Assembly: GCF_907165205.1 (NCBI RefSeq) | Contig: NC_058193.1 | Span: 34,981,521 to 35,045,520 of the forward strand | Length of the DNA stretch: 64,000 nucleotides | Source of the DNA: Coccinella septempunctata | Lineage: Eukaryota; Arthropoda; Insecta; Coleoptera; Coccinellidae | Direction of reading: 5' to 3' | Shown: positions 46,460 to 58,952 of the stretch, piece by piece | Layout: the number at the start of each line of letters is the position of its first letter | How positions within the stretch are numbered: position 1 is the first letter of the stretch | Translations under genes and position numbers: made by a program | Notes under the pieces: model-generated | The model's database searches: none | What the model was told of the DNA's origin: nothing | The model's input: the letters and a program-made list of their open reading frames with translations, nothing else

Positions 46460-47648
46460 AAGGAGGCTCCCTTCCTTCCACGACTGGTCTGAGCACAATT
46501 TGGGTCCAGATAACCATAATAACGGCCGGGGGGCTATATCTTGGACCGCTTTCTCACTGAAAACTCGCGAAGTAACCTCGTTTTAACCCTGTGCGATATG
46601 TAAGAAGTACGCACCAAGCGATATCGCAGTGACAATAGCTCCTACCTTTACTTCTGCATGTCTCGGATATGCATGTGTTCTCGATGTCCACTAGTGCGAA
46701 TCATTTTGCCCATGACCTTCCTACGATACGTTCGTCAACTGATCGATCCCAAAATATGCAGATTTAACCCTATGCTCGTTTAAAAAATGTGAAACCAAAC
46801 CGCAGTGAGTAAACCACGATCGTTGGCAAATAATTCATGAATTTCTGCTTCATCCACTCGCAGTATTATACGAATCGTATAATAAAACGACTTCGTGAGG
46901 TGTTGAATTGCTTCAGTACTCTTTGCAATTGCCTGCGGGATCAGGAGTTCATGTTTTGACTCGAAGCAAGTGGAATTAGAGTTGATTACATCAAATCAAT
47001 TTCATTTTCTCTCCTGAGATTAATAATGTTGTTGCAAATTTATTTATGAACAAAAATGGTGATTGTATTTACGAGATATCGTCAAATTTCGGTTTTAATG
47101 TGTTTCTGGTTGTTTTGGATCACTAAGGTGAATATATTGTGCCTAAAGATGACTTAAAAGATTCTTTCTTACTAACCAGAAAACTGTCAGAAACTGAATT
47201 GGGCAGACGTTTTATAAGAGCGGCAATAAAAACATTTTGGTAATGTTAGCCCTTTGATTGCAAGGGGTAGAAAAAGTTATGGCTAAAATTTGTTTCTCGA
47301 GAAATTTTATAGGTGGTGAAACGTTGATAATCACCTACCTATATTTTGTAATACATTTGATGTTTTACAACATAATTCATTTACTGCTTCGCTTTCCTGC
47401 AATTCAAGCGTTGATCAAATCACTTTTGGTTGTTTTTAACCCAATAATTCTAAAACTTCACATTCAATGCAAATACAGTACTGAAGTCACTGAATTTTCC
47501 CGACTATTTTAAAGCTGGTAGCTAGGTAGAAAAAAGAATAAGGTGAACTATTCTGTACGTTTTTGTACCAGAGCATTTGAAAATCATTGAGAGAAAAACA
47601 TCGACCAAATATTATATATTTGATATATATTGCGATCTATAGTATCTA
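46460..47648. other. Upstream region of Osiris gene 6 and intergenic DNA
   Basis: The first 250 bases are GC-richer than the average of the window (AACGGCCGGGGGG near 46523; GCGATATCGC near 46618-46627) and probably hold proximal regulatory sequence. The rest shows no gene. Confidence 0.45.
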
Positions 47649-48265
47649 TACAGGGTGAGTCTTTGACTCGTACAAATATTTCAACAGTAGATTCTTGAGG
47701 TCAAGAGAAACACTTTTTTTTTTAATTTTTTTCGAATAGGCTCGGTTTGAAAGATACAGGCTGTTGAAAAACCATACAAAATTTTAATTTTCGGTTCTCA
47801 CAAAAGGTTTCATCGAACGAAATGAATATCGGAAAACAGTTCTCCATTTATTTGATGAATTTCTTTCGAACACAAGATATCATGAGTTTCCTCATTATGA
47901 CCATTACGTACCATGAAAATACCAAAAATTCAGAGAACCCAACTCTTGAAACTGAGCTGGACGCTATCTTAAGAATATTTGAACGTTTTGTAAGAAGTAT
48001 TTTTAAGATTTTCTAGTATAATGCTCCGTTTTCGAGTAATTTGATGTTCAAAAATTAAAAATATCTGTGAAATTCGAAAAACTGGATACTTTGACCGAAT
48101 GCAACTCTTTAAAAGATCCACAGATGTGTAGTGTCACACATTCAGCTAGTTATTCTGAAGGTAAGTTTGTTTTTGTAGGGGTGGCACAGCTCATTATGAA
48201 AACTTAAAATAGCTATATCTTTCTAGCAGGGCAGAAAAAAAACAGTGTTTCTTTTGACCTCACCT
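47649..48265 (+). mobile_element. Small dispersed element, copy B
   Basis: Starts TACAGGGTGAGTCTTTGACT and can be aligned in blocks to the inverted copy at 25810-26194 up to about 48265. Copy B has about 200 extra bases in the middle (roughly 47820-48020). Only one end carries a clear terminal motif, and I see no transposase frame. Confidence 0.8.
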
Positions 48266-50339
48266 AGGATGAAATTTTGTGGAAGAACTGTAACGTGAAG
48301 ATTTGGGGATATTTAACTATAAAAATTTTTGAAAATGGAGAATATACCCATGAATTTAAAAATAGCCATTTATGACCATGAAAAAATGTGGAAGAAGACA
48401 TCCATATCAGAATTCACCTTTTCAATGCATCCGATTCCAAGACACGATTTTCAAAGTCAAGTTCAATGTAACAATTACGTAAAGGTGTTAGGTTAGTTGA
48501 ATGAAAATTCCAGAATAATTCTAGTCGCAATATCACGCAATCTCGTCTTATTTGCAGATGCAACCTTGTTGTATTAAGTATACGTATGATCACTTTCTCG
48601 TTCAAGATTACAGACGTAAAAGTTGATGCTGCACAAGGCTTTCTTCTCGTATAATCTTAATCGAAGAAAGTTAATTGATCTTTGCACCTTCTCTGTCGAG
48701 ATGAATTTGTTGCGCCTGTTTGAGAACGTTTTAACAATTCGCTTGATGGGTAATTGGTCGAGACAAAACATTTTTTGTTACAGGCTGCGTAGGTTTGAGA
48801 TTTTGTAAACGATCGTTACACGAAAGAAAAAAAGAACAAGTTACATAGATTCAGAGGGGTTGAACTTTAGTACCTAATGTCTATGCAAATCCAATATTTC
48901 TGAATTTTCTTGTAGATTGAATCCGTATATTCAATAAGACACATTCAGTGAATTCTGCCAAAATGAATATATCCTTATGGTTATATTTTATAGATACACA
49001 AGCTCAGTAAACTTTGACGCAATTTTCTCCTTGTTTTCAAGCTCAAAATGCAAGTTTTCTTCACTCTCTTGAAATTTACCCGAAAGGCATTCAGTTTTTC
49101 ATTCGATAATTTCCTCGAATTCATTTTAAGAGGACGAGAAAATAGAATGACTGTCCGATATGGAGAACGAGATTGTAAAACACTAAAAGCTGATATTTCA
49201 CACCATCTTCAGACATAACTCATTCTTTCTCTGGGAGTGTTCAAGATTGAATTAACATAGGCATTTCAGAATGGAGTCATGGTGCTTTTGAAGCACCTGG
49301 AATGGGCACGGTGATCCTAATAATTTATTAATATTTCCTAGATTACTCTGATATATGCCAATCCTCTTTTCGAATTAGTGGCATCAACAGCATCGAAAAT
49401 ATTCTTAATGATTCTTGTCCAACAATCAGGCGCTAGTTTTATTTGAGAACTTATCTCCCAGAAATTTTGTTTTTCCCAATTTCATTGCATAATTAAAAAA
49501 AAAAGAACCTAATACATCGATTCATCAAAAATTCATTCATTACTGAATCTGGTAGTGAATTTCTTGAAAAAGTGCCTTCCCTTATTAAATTACGAAATAA
49601 TAGATTGATGCCATTAATGTTTCCATATTTTCGTTTTGAGTAAATGGACTTTTCCAAAGAAAAAAGTACATGTTCAGTCCCATATTACCCTATTTAAAAA
49701 CGAAGAATTATTCAAGCTTGGCTGGTAAAACCAGTGTAAACTATATTTAACAGATCTAACAATCGTTTAATGATATTATTTCATCGATTCAAACGCAATC
49801 TTCCATTACGCTGCTGTCTACTCATTGCACTACATTGAATAACCTCAATTGATAGCAATAAACTTGGAACAATTTCCCACAGATTCGTGAAAAAAAATTG
49901 AATGGACGATGCTGTTCAGTAAATTGAATCGGCTCCTATGTATATCGAAGTCAGTTCAGGATATAACGGAGGAAGTGCTGAATTAACATAAGTATTTCAC
50001 TTTCTATAATGTGGGCATGGTTGATCTTTCACTGGCCAAGAGATAGAGATTTTCTCTACTCTTTATTCATCACCGCTTTATGTTCTCATCCCATTTTTGA
50101 AAACGGTGGCATTAGATCCGTGAAACGGATTCTAACCAATGAATATTCGATTATCTATTCTTGTTTTCAAACTTTTAAGATATGGATTTGTGGAATTACC
50201 TTTAGGCCAAGTAGGCTTAGGGCAGCCAGATAGGGGCAGCAAATAGTTACAAAAAATTCCTTGAAAGTACCTATACAAAGTGAGTGAAACTAATTTGACT
50301 AAATTTAACATTTTACATGGCCACTCGAAACTGCACACC
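48266..50339. other. Intergenic, no gene seen
   Basis: AT-rich DNA with overlapping short open frames on both strands (for example 48414-48605 and 48574-48771, both minus). None has a recognised motif. The stretch ends where the satellite array begins. Confidence 0.5.
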
Positions 50340-53300
50340 ACAGAGCCTTTCGAAGTGAGCTCGAAAATGAAAAATGAAAAAAAAAAATTTTTTTTCTCCT
50401 AAACTGGACCAGATATTTGAAATTTTGATATGGAAATATAAGTTTTCGAACACGCTGAATCTATTGCGAGCAGTTTCGGAAGCCTATCTCCCTTCGTTTA
50501 GATTTTCATCTTGAAAATGGCATTTTTTCAAAAATTGCAATTTTCAATCTGCGATATCTCCTGTTATATTGGTCTGATAAATTGGGATTTCCGGTATTAT
50601 AATCAGCATTGCCAAGGCTTCCACCAAAGCACAAAAACTCGATTTCGAAAATCTCGATTTTTTGGGTCAAAAATGAGCAAGGGGTTAGACCCCCCTAAAA
50701 TGACCTATTTGCTACTCTGTCTGAAAATCAGGATGTTCTATTACTATCTTAGGATATGGAGTGCATAGAATTTGTTTTGAAGATTCTAGAAAACCAAACA
50801 GATGATGATTCAATAGAGAATTCTAGTCCAGAGAGCTCTTGGAAGTCAACTCGAAAATGAAAAGTGGAAAAAAAAAAATTTATTTTCTCCTGAACAGTGT
50901 CAGATATTCGAATGTTTGGTATGAAAATATAGGTTTTCGAACACGCTGAATCTATTGCGAGCAGTTTCGGAAGCCTATCTCCCTTAGTTCAGATTTTCAT
51001 CTTGAAAATGGAATTTTTTCAAAAATTGCAATTTTCAATCTGCGATATCTCCTGTTATATTCGTCTGATCCAATTGGGATTTCCGGTTTTATAATCAGCA
51101 TTGCCAAGGTTTCCACCAAAGCACAAAAACTCGATTTCGAAAATCTCGATTTTTTGGGTCAAAAATGAGCAAGGGGTTAGACCCTCCTAAAATCACCTAT
51201 TTGCTACTCTGTCTGAAAATCAGGATGTTCTATTACTATCTTAGGATATGGAGTGCATAGAATTTGTTTTGAAGATTCAGGAAAACCAAACAGTTGATGA
51301 TTCAATAGAGAATTCTAGACCAGAGAGCTCTTGGAAGTCAACTCGAAAATGAAAAGTGGAAAAACAAAAAAAATTATTTTCTCCTGAACAGTGTCAGATA
51401 TTCGAAAGTTTGGTATGAAAATATAGGTTTTCGAACACGCTGAATCTATTGCGAGCAGTTTCGGGAGCCTATCTCCTTTCGTTCAGATTTTCATCTTGAA
51501 AATGGCATTTTTTCAAAAATTGCAATTTTCAATCTGCGATATCTCCTGTTATATTCGTCTGATCCAATTCGGATTTCCGGTTTTATAATCAGCATTGCCA
51601 AGGCTTCCACCAAAGCACAAAAACTTGATTTCGAAAATCTCGATTTTTTGGGCCAAAAATGAGCAAGGGGTTAGACCCCCCTAAAATCACCTATTTGCTA
51701 CTCTGTCTGAAAATCAGGATGTTCTATTAACATCTTAGGATATGGAGTGCATAGAATTTGTTTTGAAGATTCTAGAAAACCAAACAGTTGATGATTCAAT
51801 AGAGAATTCTAGTCCAGAGAGCTCCTGGAAGTCAACTCGAAAATGAAAAGTGGAAAAACAAAAAAATTTATTTTCTCCTAAACAGTGTCAGATATTCGAA
51901 AGTTTGGTATGAAAATATAGGTTTTCGAACACGCTGAATCTATTGCGAGCAGTTTCGGAAGCCTATCTCCCTTCGTTCAGATTTTCATCTTGAAAATGGC
52001 ATTTTTTCAAAAATTGCAATTTTCAATCTGCGATATCTCCTGTTATATTCGTCTGATCCAATTGTGATTTCCGGTTTTATAATCAGCATTGCCAAAGCTT
52101 CCACCAAAGCACAAAAACTCGATTTCGAAAATCTGGATTTTTTGGGTCAAAAATGAGCAAGGGGTTAGACCCCCCTAAAATCACCTATTTGCTACTCTGT
52201 CTGAAAATCAGGATGTTCTATTACTATCTTAGGATATGGAGCGCATAGAATTTGTTTTGAAGATTCTAGAAAACCAAACAGTTGATGATTCAATAGAGAA
52301 TTCTAGTCCAGAGAGCTCCTGGAAGTCAACTCGAAAATGAAAAGTGGAAAAACAAAAAAATTTATTTTCTCCTAAACAGTGTCAGATATTCGAAAGTTTG
52401 GTATGAAAATATAGGTTTTCGAACACGCTGAATCTATTGCGAGCAGTTTCGGAAGCCTATCTCCTTTCGTTCAGATTTTCATCTTGAAAATGGCATTTTT
52501 TCAAAAATTGCAATTTTCAATCTGCGATATCTCCTGTTATATTCGTCTGATCCAATTGGGATTTCCGGTTTTATAATCAGCATTGCCAAAGCTTCCACCA
52601 AAGCACAAAAACTCGATTTCGAAAATCTCGATTTTTTGGGTCAAAAATGAGCAAGGGGTTAGACCCCCCTAAAATCACCTATTTGCTACTCTGTCTGAAA
52701 ATCAGGATGTTCTATTACTATCTTAGGATATGGAGCGCATAGAATTTGTTTTGAAGATTCTAGAAAACCAAACAGTTGATGATTCAATAGAGAATTCTAG
52801 TCCAGAGAGCTCCTGGAAGTCAACTCGAAAATGAAAAGTGGAAAAACAAAAAAATTTATTTTCTCCTAAACAGTGTCAGATATTCGAAAGTTTGGTATGA
52901 AAATATAGGTTTTCGAACACGCTGAATCTATTGCGAGCAGTTTCGGAACCCTATCTCCCTTCGTTCAGATTTTCATCTTGAAATTGGCATTTTTCAAAAA
53001 TTGCAATTTTCAATCTGCGATATCTCCTGTTATATTCGTCTGATCCAATTGGGATTTCCGGTTTTATAATCAGCATTGCCAGAGCTTCCACCGTAGCATA
53101 AAAACTCGACTTCGAAAATCTCGATTTTTTGGGTCGAAAATGAGCAAGGGGTTAGACCCCCTAAAATCACCTATTTGCTACTCTGTCTGAAAATCAGGAT
53201 GTTCTATTACTATTTTAGGATATGGAGTGCATAAAATTTGTTTTGAAGATTCTAGAAACCCAAACAGTTGATGATTCAATAGAGAATTCTAGACCAGAAA

Positions 53301-54485
53301 GCTCTTGGAAGTCAACTCGAAAATGAAAAGTGGAAAAACAAAAAAATTTATTTTCTCCTAAACAGTGTCAGATATTCGAAAGTTTGGTATGAAAATATAG
53401 GTTTTCGAACACGCTGAATCTATTGCGAGCAGTTTCGGAACCCTATCTCCCTTCGTTCAGATTTTCATCTTGAAATTGGCATTTTTCAAAAATTGCAATT
53501 TTCAATCTGCGATATCTCCTGTTATATTCGTCTGATCCAATTGGGATTTCCGGTTTTATAATCAGCATTGCCAGAGCTTCCACCGTAGCATAAAAACTCG
53601 ACTTCGAAAATCTCGATTTTTTGGGTCGAAAATGAGCAAGGGGTTAGACCCACTAAAATCACCTATTTGCTACTCTGTCTGAAAATCAGGATGTTCTATT
53701 ACTATCTTAGGATATGGAGTGCATAGAATTTGTTTTGAAGATTCTAGAAAACCAAACAGTTGATGATTCAATAGAGAATTCTAGTCCAGAGAGCTCTTGG
53801 AAGTCAACTCGAAAATGAAAAGTGGAAAAACAAAAAAATTTATTTTCTCCTAAACAGTGTCAGATATTCGAATGTTTGGCATGAAAATATATGTTTTCGA
53901 ACACGCTGAATCTATTGCGAGCAGTTTCGGAAGCCTCTCTCCCTTCGTTCAGATTTTCATACTGAAAATGGCATTTTTTCAAAAATTGCAATTTTCAATC
54001 TGCGATATCTCCTGTTATATTCGTCTGATCCAATTGGGATTTCCGGTTTTATAATCAGCATTGCCAGAGCTTCCACCGTAGCATAAAAACTCGATTTCGA
54101 AAATCTCGATTTTTTGGGTCAAAAATGAGCAAGGGGTTAGACCCCCCTAAAATCACCTATTTGCTACTCTGTCTGAAAATCAGGATGTTCTATTACTATC
54201 TTAGGATATGGAGTGCATAGAATTTGTTTTGAAGATTCTAGAAAACCAAACAGTTGATGATTCAATAGAGAATTCTAGTCCAGAGAGCTCTTGGAAGTCA
54301 ACTCGAAAATGAAAAGTGGAAAAACAAAAAAATTTATTTTCTCCTGAACAGTGTCAGATATTCGAATGTTTGGTATGAAAATATAGGTTTTCGAACACGC
54401 TGAATCTTTTGCGAGCAATTTCAAAAGCCTATCTTCCTTTGTTGAGATTTTCAATTAAGAAACGGCATTTTTCAAAAATTGCGAA
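50340..54485. repeat. Satellite array, unit about 493 bp, eight full units and a partial ninth
   Basis: The marker CACGCTGAATCT begins at 50451, 50942, 51436, 51930, 52424, 52918, 53410, 53902 and 54396 (CACGCTGAATCTT at the last), so the period is 491-494 bp. Units are nearly identical in the middle. The first and last units are more diverged, as expected at array edges. No long open frame is maintained. The sequence has many A/T runs and CGATTTCGAAAATCTCGATT-type short palindromes. Confidence 0.97.
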
Positions 54486-54745
54486 TTTCACTTGAGATTT
54501 CGTCAGGACCGACCGGTTGTGCCGAGATGGATGAAATTCTCAGATTCGTTACTAGAAGAGTTGCTCTTTCAGAATATGTATCACTTTCAGATCTACGATA
54601 ATTTTCCTGGAAGAAAAACTACTCGCAAGTTGACCTTCGAAAAATCCTGAAACTGCTGGGTTCAGTTAAAACTTCCTCAAGAGCGAACGGTTGTGCCGAA
54701 ATGTATGAAATTCTCAGATTTATTGATAGAAGAGTTGGGGTCAGT
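54486..54745. repeat. Diverged repeat with a 174-bp internal duplication
   Basis: TTGTGCCGA followed by ATGAAATTCTCAGATT occurs at 54517 and again at 54691. The stretch directly abuts the satellite array. A related copy in the same orientation lies at about 59400-59600. Confidence 0.7.
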
Positions 54746-57471
54746 TAAAGTATCGAGAGTATAAATCTAATTTTTGACCAATCATTTTTTTTTTCTGGAT
54801 TATTATTATTATATATCATTATCCATTGAAAGGAGAGTTTGGAAGATGCTCAGTGAGAATAAAAATGTTGATTTGAAGCGGCATCAAATAATCTGGGGAA
54901 TGTTCGAAAGATTCATTTTTCCCTGCGATGAGCATTCAGAGCAAATAAATCACACTTAATTCAACTCGAGGTGCGGGTATTATTCATTCCGAGATGAAAC
55001 CAAGCGAATATATATTCAAAACAGTAACAATCAGGCAAGTCCTGTCGAAAATTATGGTTTTTAGACCGTCTCATATTAATTATGGCATTGCAGTGTTGAG
55101 GTTTGATCTTCATCGGGCCGTGGCTTGTTGGAGTTAAGTCAGATGGAATAATAGATAAAATAGATAAGCTAGTTCTTTGACTAACAAGAGAAATTGCTTC
55201 GAATAGGATATCATGGAAACGAGGTACTTCTTATAATTGGAATTTTATTTCATGGAGCTCTACCTCATTATCACATAATTTTAAGAGTGTCTTTATGGTC
55301 CTTTCACGAACTACTTCCTCGTTTTTCTCCACATAAGGCATATACAATTTCCCTCTAAAAATCCATACAAGAATTTGCAAAATGATGAAATTCGCACTTT
55401 CCTACAACATTCTGGTAATGCTTGGCCCTATTCTACCTATTCTACCAATACCTAACGGCATTGAGGAAAATTGACCTATACGAAATTATCTGGGTAGTGA
55501 ATTTCCCCGTTGTAAATGATAATATGTGCAACATTTTTTATAAATGGTTGTGTCTTCCCCTGATTTGCGGTATATAGCCTCTTCATTGAAAAAATAATGG
55601 TGAAAATATAAAAAAAACTATAAGATACTAACGAATGACACTACAGGTTCCATTCACATTTAACAGTGCAAATTTTGCATGCAATTTTCTTGCATGAAAA
55701 TAATAACATCTCATTTCAACGATCGTTTTGTCTGTTTGAGATTTATATCATGAAACAGATTATAGTACATCCTTCTTGAATGAGTTAGATTTTGAATGAA
55801 AAACGTTTCTTTAATGATACCACAATTGAAATGATTTGATGATTGATATCAGTTTAACTAGTCCACCTACTAATTGCATAACAAGTACACCATTTTAAAA
55901 GTCCGTTTGTTAAATTTATGAAATGAGGAATTGAGTTAGGATAATGCAGTCTTATTATCTTCATGAGGTGTAATCATGTGTGAGTTGCTATTCTATGTTA
56001 TTTCCGAGAGCGAACTTTAGATAACTGTAGTAGTGAACGTAGGAATCATGAGTTTATCATTGTGGGGGACAGAATATATAGAATCTAATAAGTAACATGG
56101 AAAACAGAACACACTGTATTACTGAATACTGCGTTGGCCATGAAATAATTTTCTTAAGTGTTTGTTACTAGAATGAAGTAAGTGTGGCACTCATAAAATG
56201 TCGTTAATGTCATAACCAAAGATTATAGAGTAGAAAGATGGGAAACGAAGCGACTAAAGTGATGTGGGCGCCACCTGTGTTTCAAATGTGTTATTAAGGC
56301 CCTACGAGAGGTTGAAATATTAATTTGAGAGCCATTTGCAGAAATATATGAAATCTTGCAAGATTTCAGATGGTCATTTTGATCAAAATATCGTTCGAAA
56401 ATTATTGCTTGGTGAAGAACTGTGAATCAAATAAAATGGATTTTTCGAAATTAAGTTTTTCACTTTACTAAGGAGAATGGAAATTTAAATATTAAAACTC
56501 GTAACATGTGACTCGGTCATTCATTGATTTTCATTTTCATCGCTCTGAACTGGATAAAATTTGCAGGACGTAAAGATTTGAGCAGACACTACTGACTACA
56601 TATACCATCTGCAGTGAACATTTTACTGCAAGTCAATTGAGAACAGTTTGATTGCTGATAAACAGTTTTCTGTATTGATAGTACGTTTTAAACGCCATCT
56701 CATTGTCAAATGTGGCAAACAGCCCAGAATGTAGTCCGTTTTTAGTACTAGAGATATGAGGGCGTTTCCTATCTTTCTACTCTATATTTTCGTACTATAC
56801 AATGTGGAATGTGTCAAATTTCCATGGCCAACCGACTGCTTTTATAAAAATGAGTGGAGAATACATCTGCGATCGCACTTGTCGGGATCGTTCACTTAAA
56901 ACCGACTATTACATCTTCCACTCGCAGATTCGGAAAGCTTTCGGGCATGATCCATTCGCCGGTCGGACAATTCGAAAGAAAGTAAACCAACTTTTACCTC
57001 CATTCAGCCTGATATTATATATCCGGCAAAGATAAAGTAAAAGTGACTGCGGAGGTAGTTCATTCCGCCGAAGTGGATGACCTACTCAAGCCGAACAGAT
57101 TGTCCATTTGTCGGTCAAACATTCGAGAGCCACACTATTGTTCTGCATCTTGTCAACAAAACAAACGAATAAATAGAGAAACGTGATTAGTTTGCCTCAC
57201 AACAGAATCAGAAATTGCCATTTCAGACGTTCGCAGTGTGTGCTTTGCATTAAGCGTTTTACTGGCCACACACGACATTGTCTGTTTCAATACGAGACTC
57301 TCTTCCAGTCGTAAAATTAATCAACGTTTTATGTTTCGGAATTTTAATGGCGTCTTCGACGATTGTAGTCGCGGAGTATCGAAAAAGTTGCGATTGTCGA
57401 ACCTTCAAGATGCCAACATTACTGCACTAAGCCATAAGCTAATTGAATCTCTTATTCAGAAACAAATAATA
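54746..57471. other. Intergenic, with a coding-like patch at the right end
   Basis: No gene I can name. From about 56790 to 57470 the DNA becomes richer in G and C and shows open frames with non-random residue use on the + strand (56802-57035, about 57005-57183, and 57238-57474). They have no recognised domain. Two ancient-looking repeats of a CATT-GTCGGTC-A-ATTCG motif lie near 56955 and 57105. Confidence 0.4.
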
Positions 57472-58952
57472 TAAACTGCTCCTCAAGAGTTAGTGATATC
57501 GTATTCAATCGTCTTTAAAAGTATGTAATCTTCGAGAATATCGCTGTAAAATTACTTAAAACTCAATAACAACTTGAATCGATCCAAAAAAAATCAGTAT
57601 GAGACATTTGTCAATCTGCTCGACCTTTTTCTGAAGTTTGATTTTTTGCATATGCTTCATGAATGTTCTCATTTTGAAATGAAGTCAGTTTATCAACGGT
57701 TTCGATTTGAAACGAGTTTTCTGAAAATGCCAAGACGTAAATTAACAAACGCTGAAGCTAATAGGGCTATCGGAATAATACAGGATGGCCTAACTCAGGT
57801 TGTTGTAGCGGAAAGGCTCCAAGTCAGCCAAAGTGTGATATCTCGACTTTGGAATAGGTTCAGGGAGACAGGTTCTGTGTTGGAAAGACCAAGGCTGGGT
57901 GGGCGACGAAAAACAACACCTTCTCAGGATCGTTTCATCACCGTTTCGAGAAGAAACCCTACATCTACGTGTAGAATGCTACGGAATACTCTTCGAAATG
58001 CAGATGGGGTCCAAGTTTCCATCGAAACCATCAGACGACGTTTGATAGAGGTGAATCTAGGTTCTAGACATCCATTAAGAGGAGTTCCATTAACACGTGA
58101 CCATAAGCGTCAAAGACTGGAATGGGCAAGGCAACATATCAATTGGAACGATCAATGGCGTAGGGTCTTTTTCACTGATGAATCCAGATATGGACGATTT
58201 TCAGATTCTCGAAGAATAAGGGTATGGACAATCCCACGCATACCCCGTAATCGTCGCTATGTCCAAGAAGTCCATCCATTCCGAGGGGGTAGTATTATGC
58301 TATGGGCCGGGATATGTTTCAACGGGCGCACAGATATACACATTTGTCCTGGAAATATGACCGCCTTACCCTATAGGGAGCATGTCATTGACAATGTTGT
58401 GCCCAATTTTTACGCTGCTATTGGTGAAACTTTTCAATTTCTAGACGATAACGCTAGACCGCACCGTGCAGCCATGGTTGAGAATGCGCGCGAGGAGCTT
58501 GGTATTCCACATTTACCAATACCTCCGCACTCACCAGATTTGAATTGCATAGAACATGCATGGGATATGCTCCAAAGAAGATTAGATAATCATTAACCTA
58601 CCCCAGAATCCTTAAAGGATCTGGTTCTGCCCCGTTTATGGAACCAAATTCCTCAAGAAATGTTCAACAACCTCGTGTGTAGTATGCAAAGAAGATGTCA
58701 AGCTGTTATTGAAGCCCGTGGAGGCCATACATTGTATTGATAGTCTTAAAATGCTTGAATTCTCTGGGAATAAAATTTCGTTATTTTACTCGATTTTTCT
58801 TAACCATCATGTATACGCTGCAGACCTACAGGCTAAAATTAATTTGCAACTTGAAATCACATTAATATGAATTTTCATCACAAAAATCTTATTTTAACTA
58901 TATTTTTTTGCAATTTAAGTCAATATCCCTATAACTCATGTGGAGCAGTTTA
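57472..58952 (+). mobile_element. Nearly complete Tc1-like element
   Basis: Terminal inverted repeats begin AACTGCTCCTCAAGAGTTA (57474) and, on the other strand, AACTGCTCCACATGAGTTA (58950). TA flanks both ends as the expected target duplication (57472-57473 and 58951-58952). The unit is about 1.48 kb, a normal Tc1 length, and carries one transposase frame on + at 57727-58740. Confidence 0.85.
57727..58740 (+). pseudogene. Tc1-like transposase (DD34E) with one premature stop
   Basis: The open frame extends upstream to 57574, but the ATG at 57727 gives the family start (MPRRKLTNAEANRAIG). Two helix-turn-helix parts occupy roughly residues 5-110 (QVVVAERLQVSQSVISRLW, then SIETIRRRL). The catalytic residues are D151 (FFTDESRYG), D241 (FLDDNARPH) and E276 (SPDLNCIEHAWD), so the second and third are 34 residues apart. 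A TAA at 58594-58596 interrupts codon 290. The same frame then continues for 47 codons to a normal end (GGHTLY, TGA at 58740). With a single visible break, the copy is young; a product ending at residue 289 would keep the triad but lose the C-terminus. Confidence 0.93.

Noticed and set aside
50340..54485. CRISPR-like array
   Set aside because: The repeats are about 493 bp, contiguous and without short unique spacers; this is a eukaryotic satellite.
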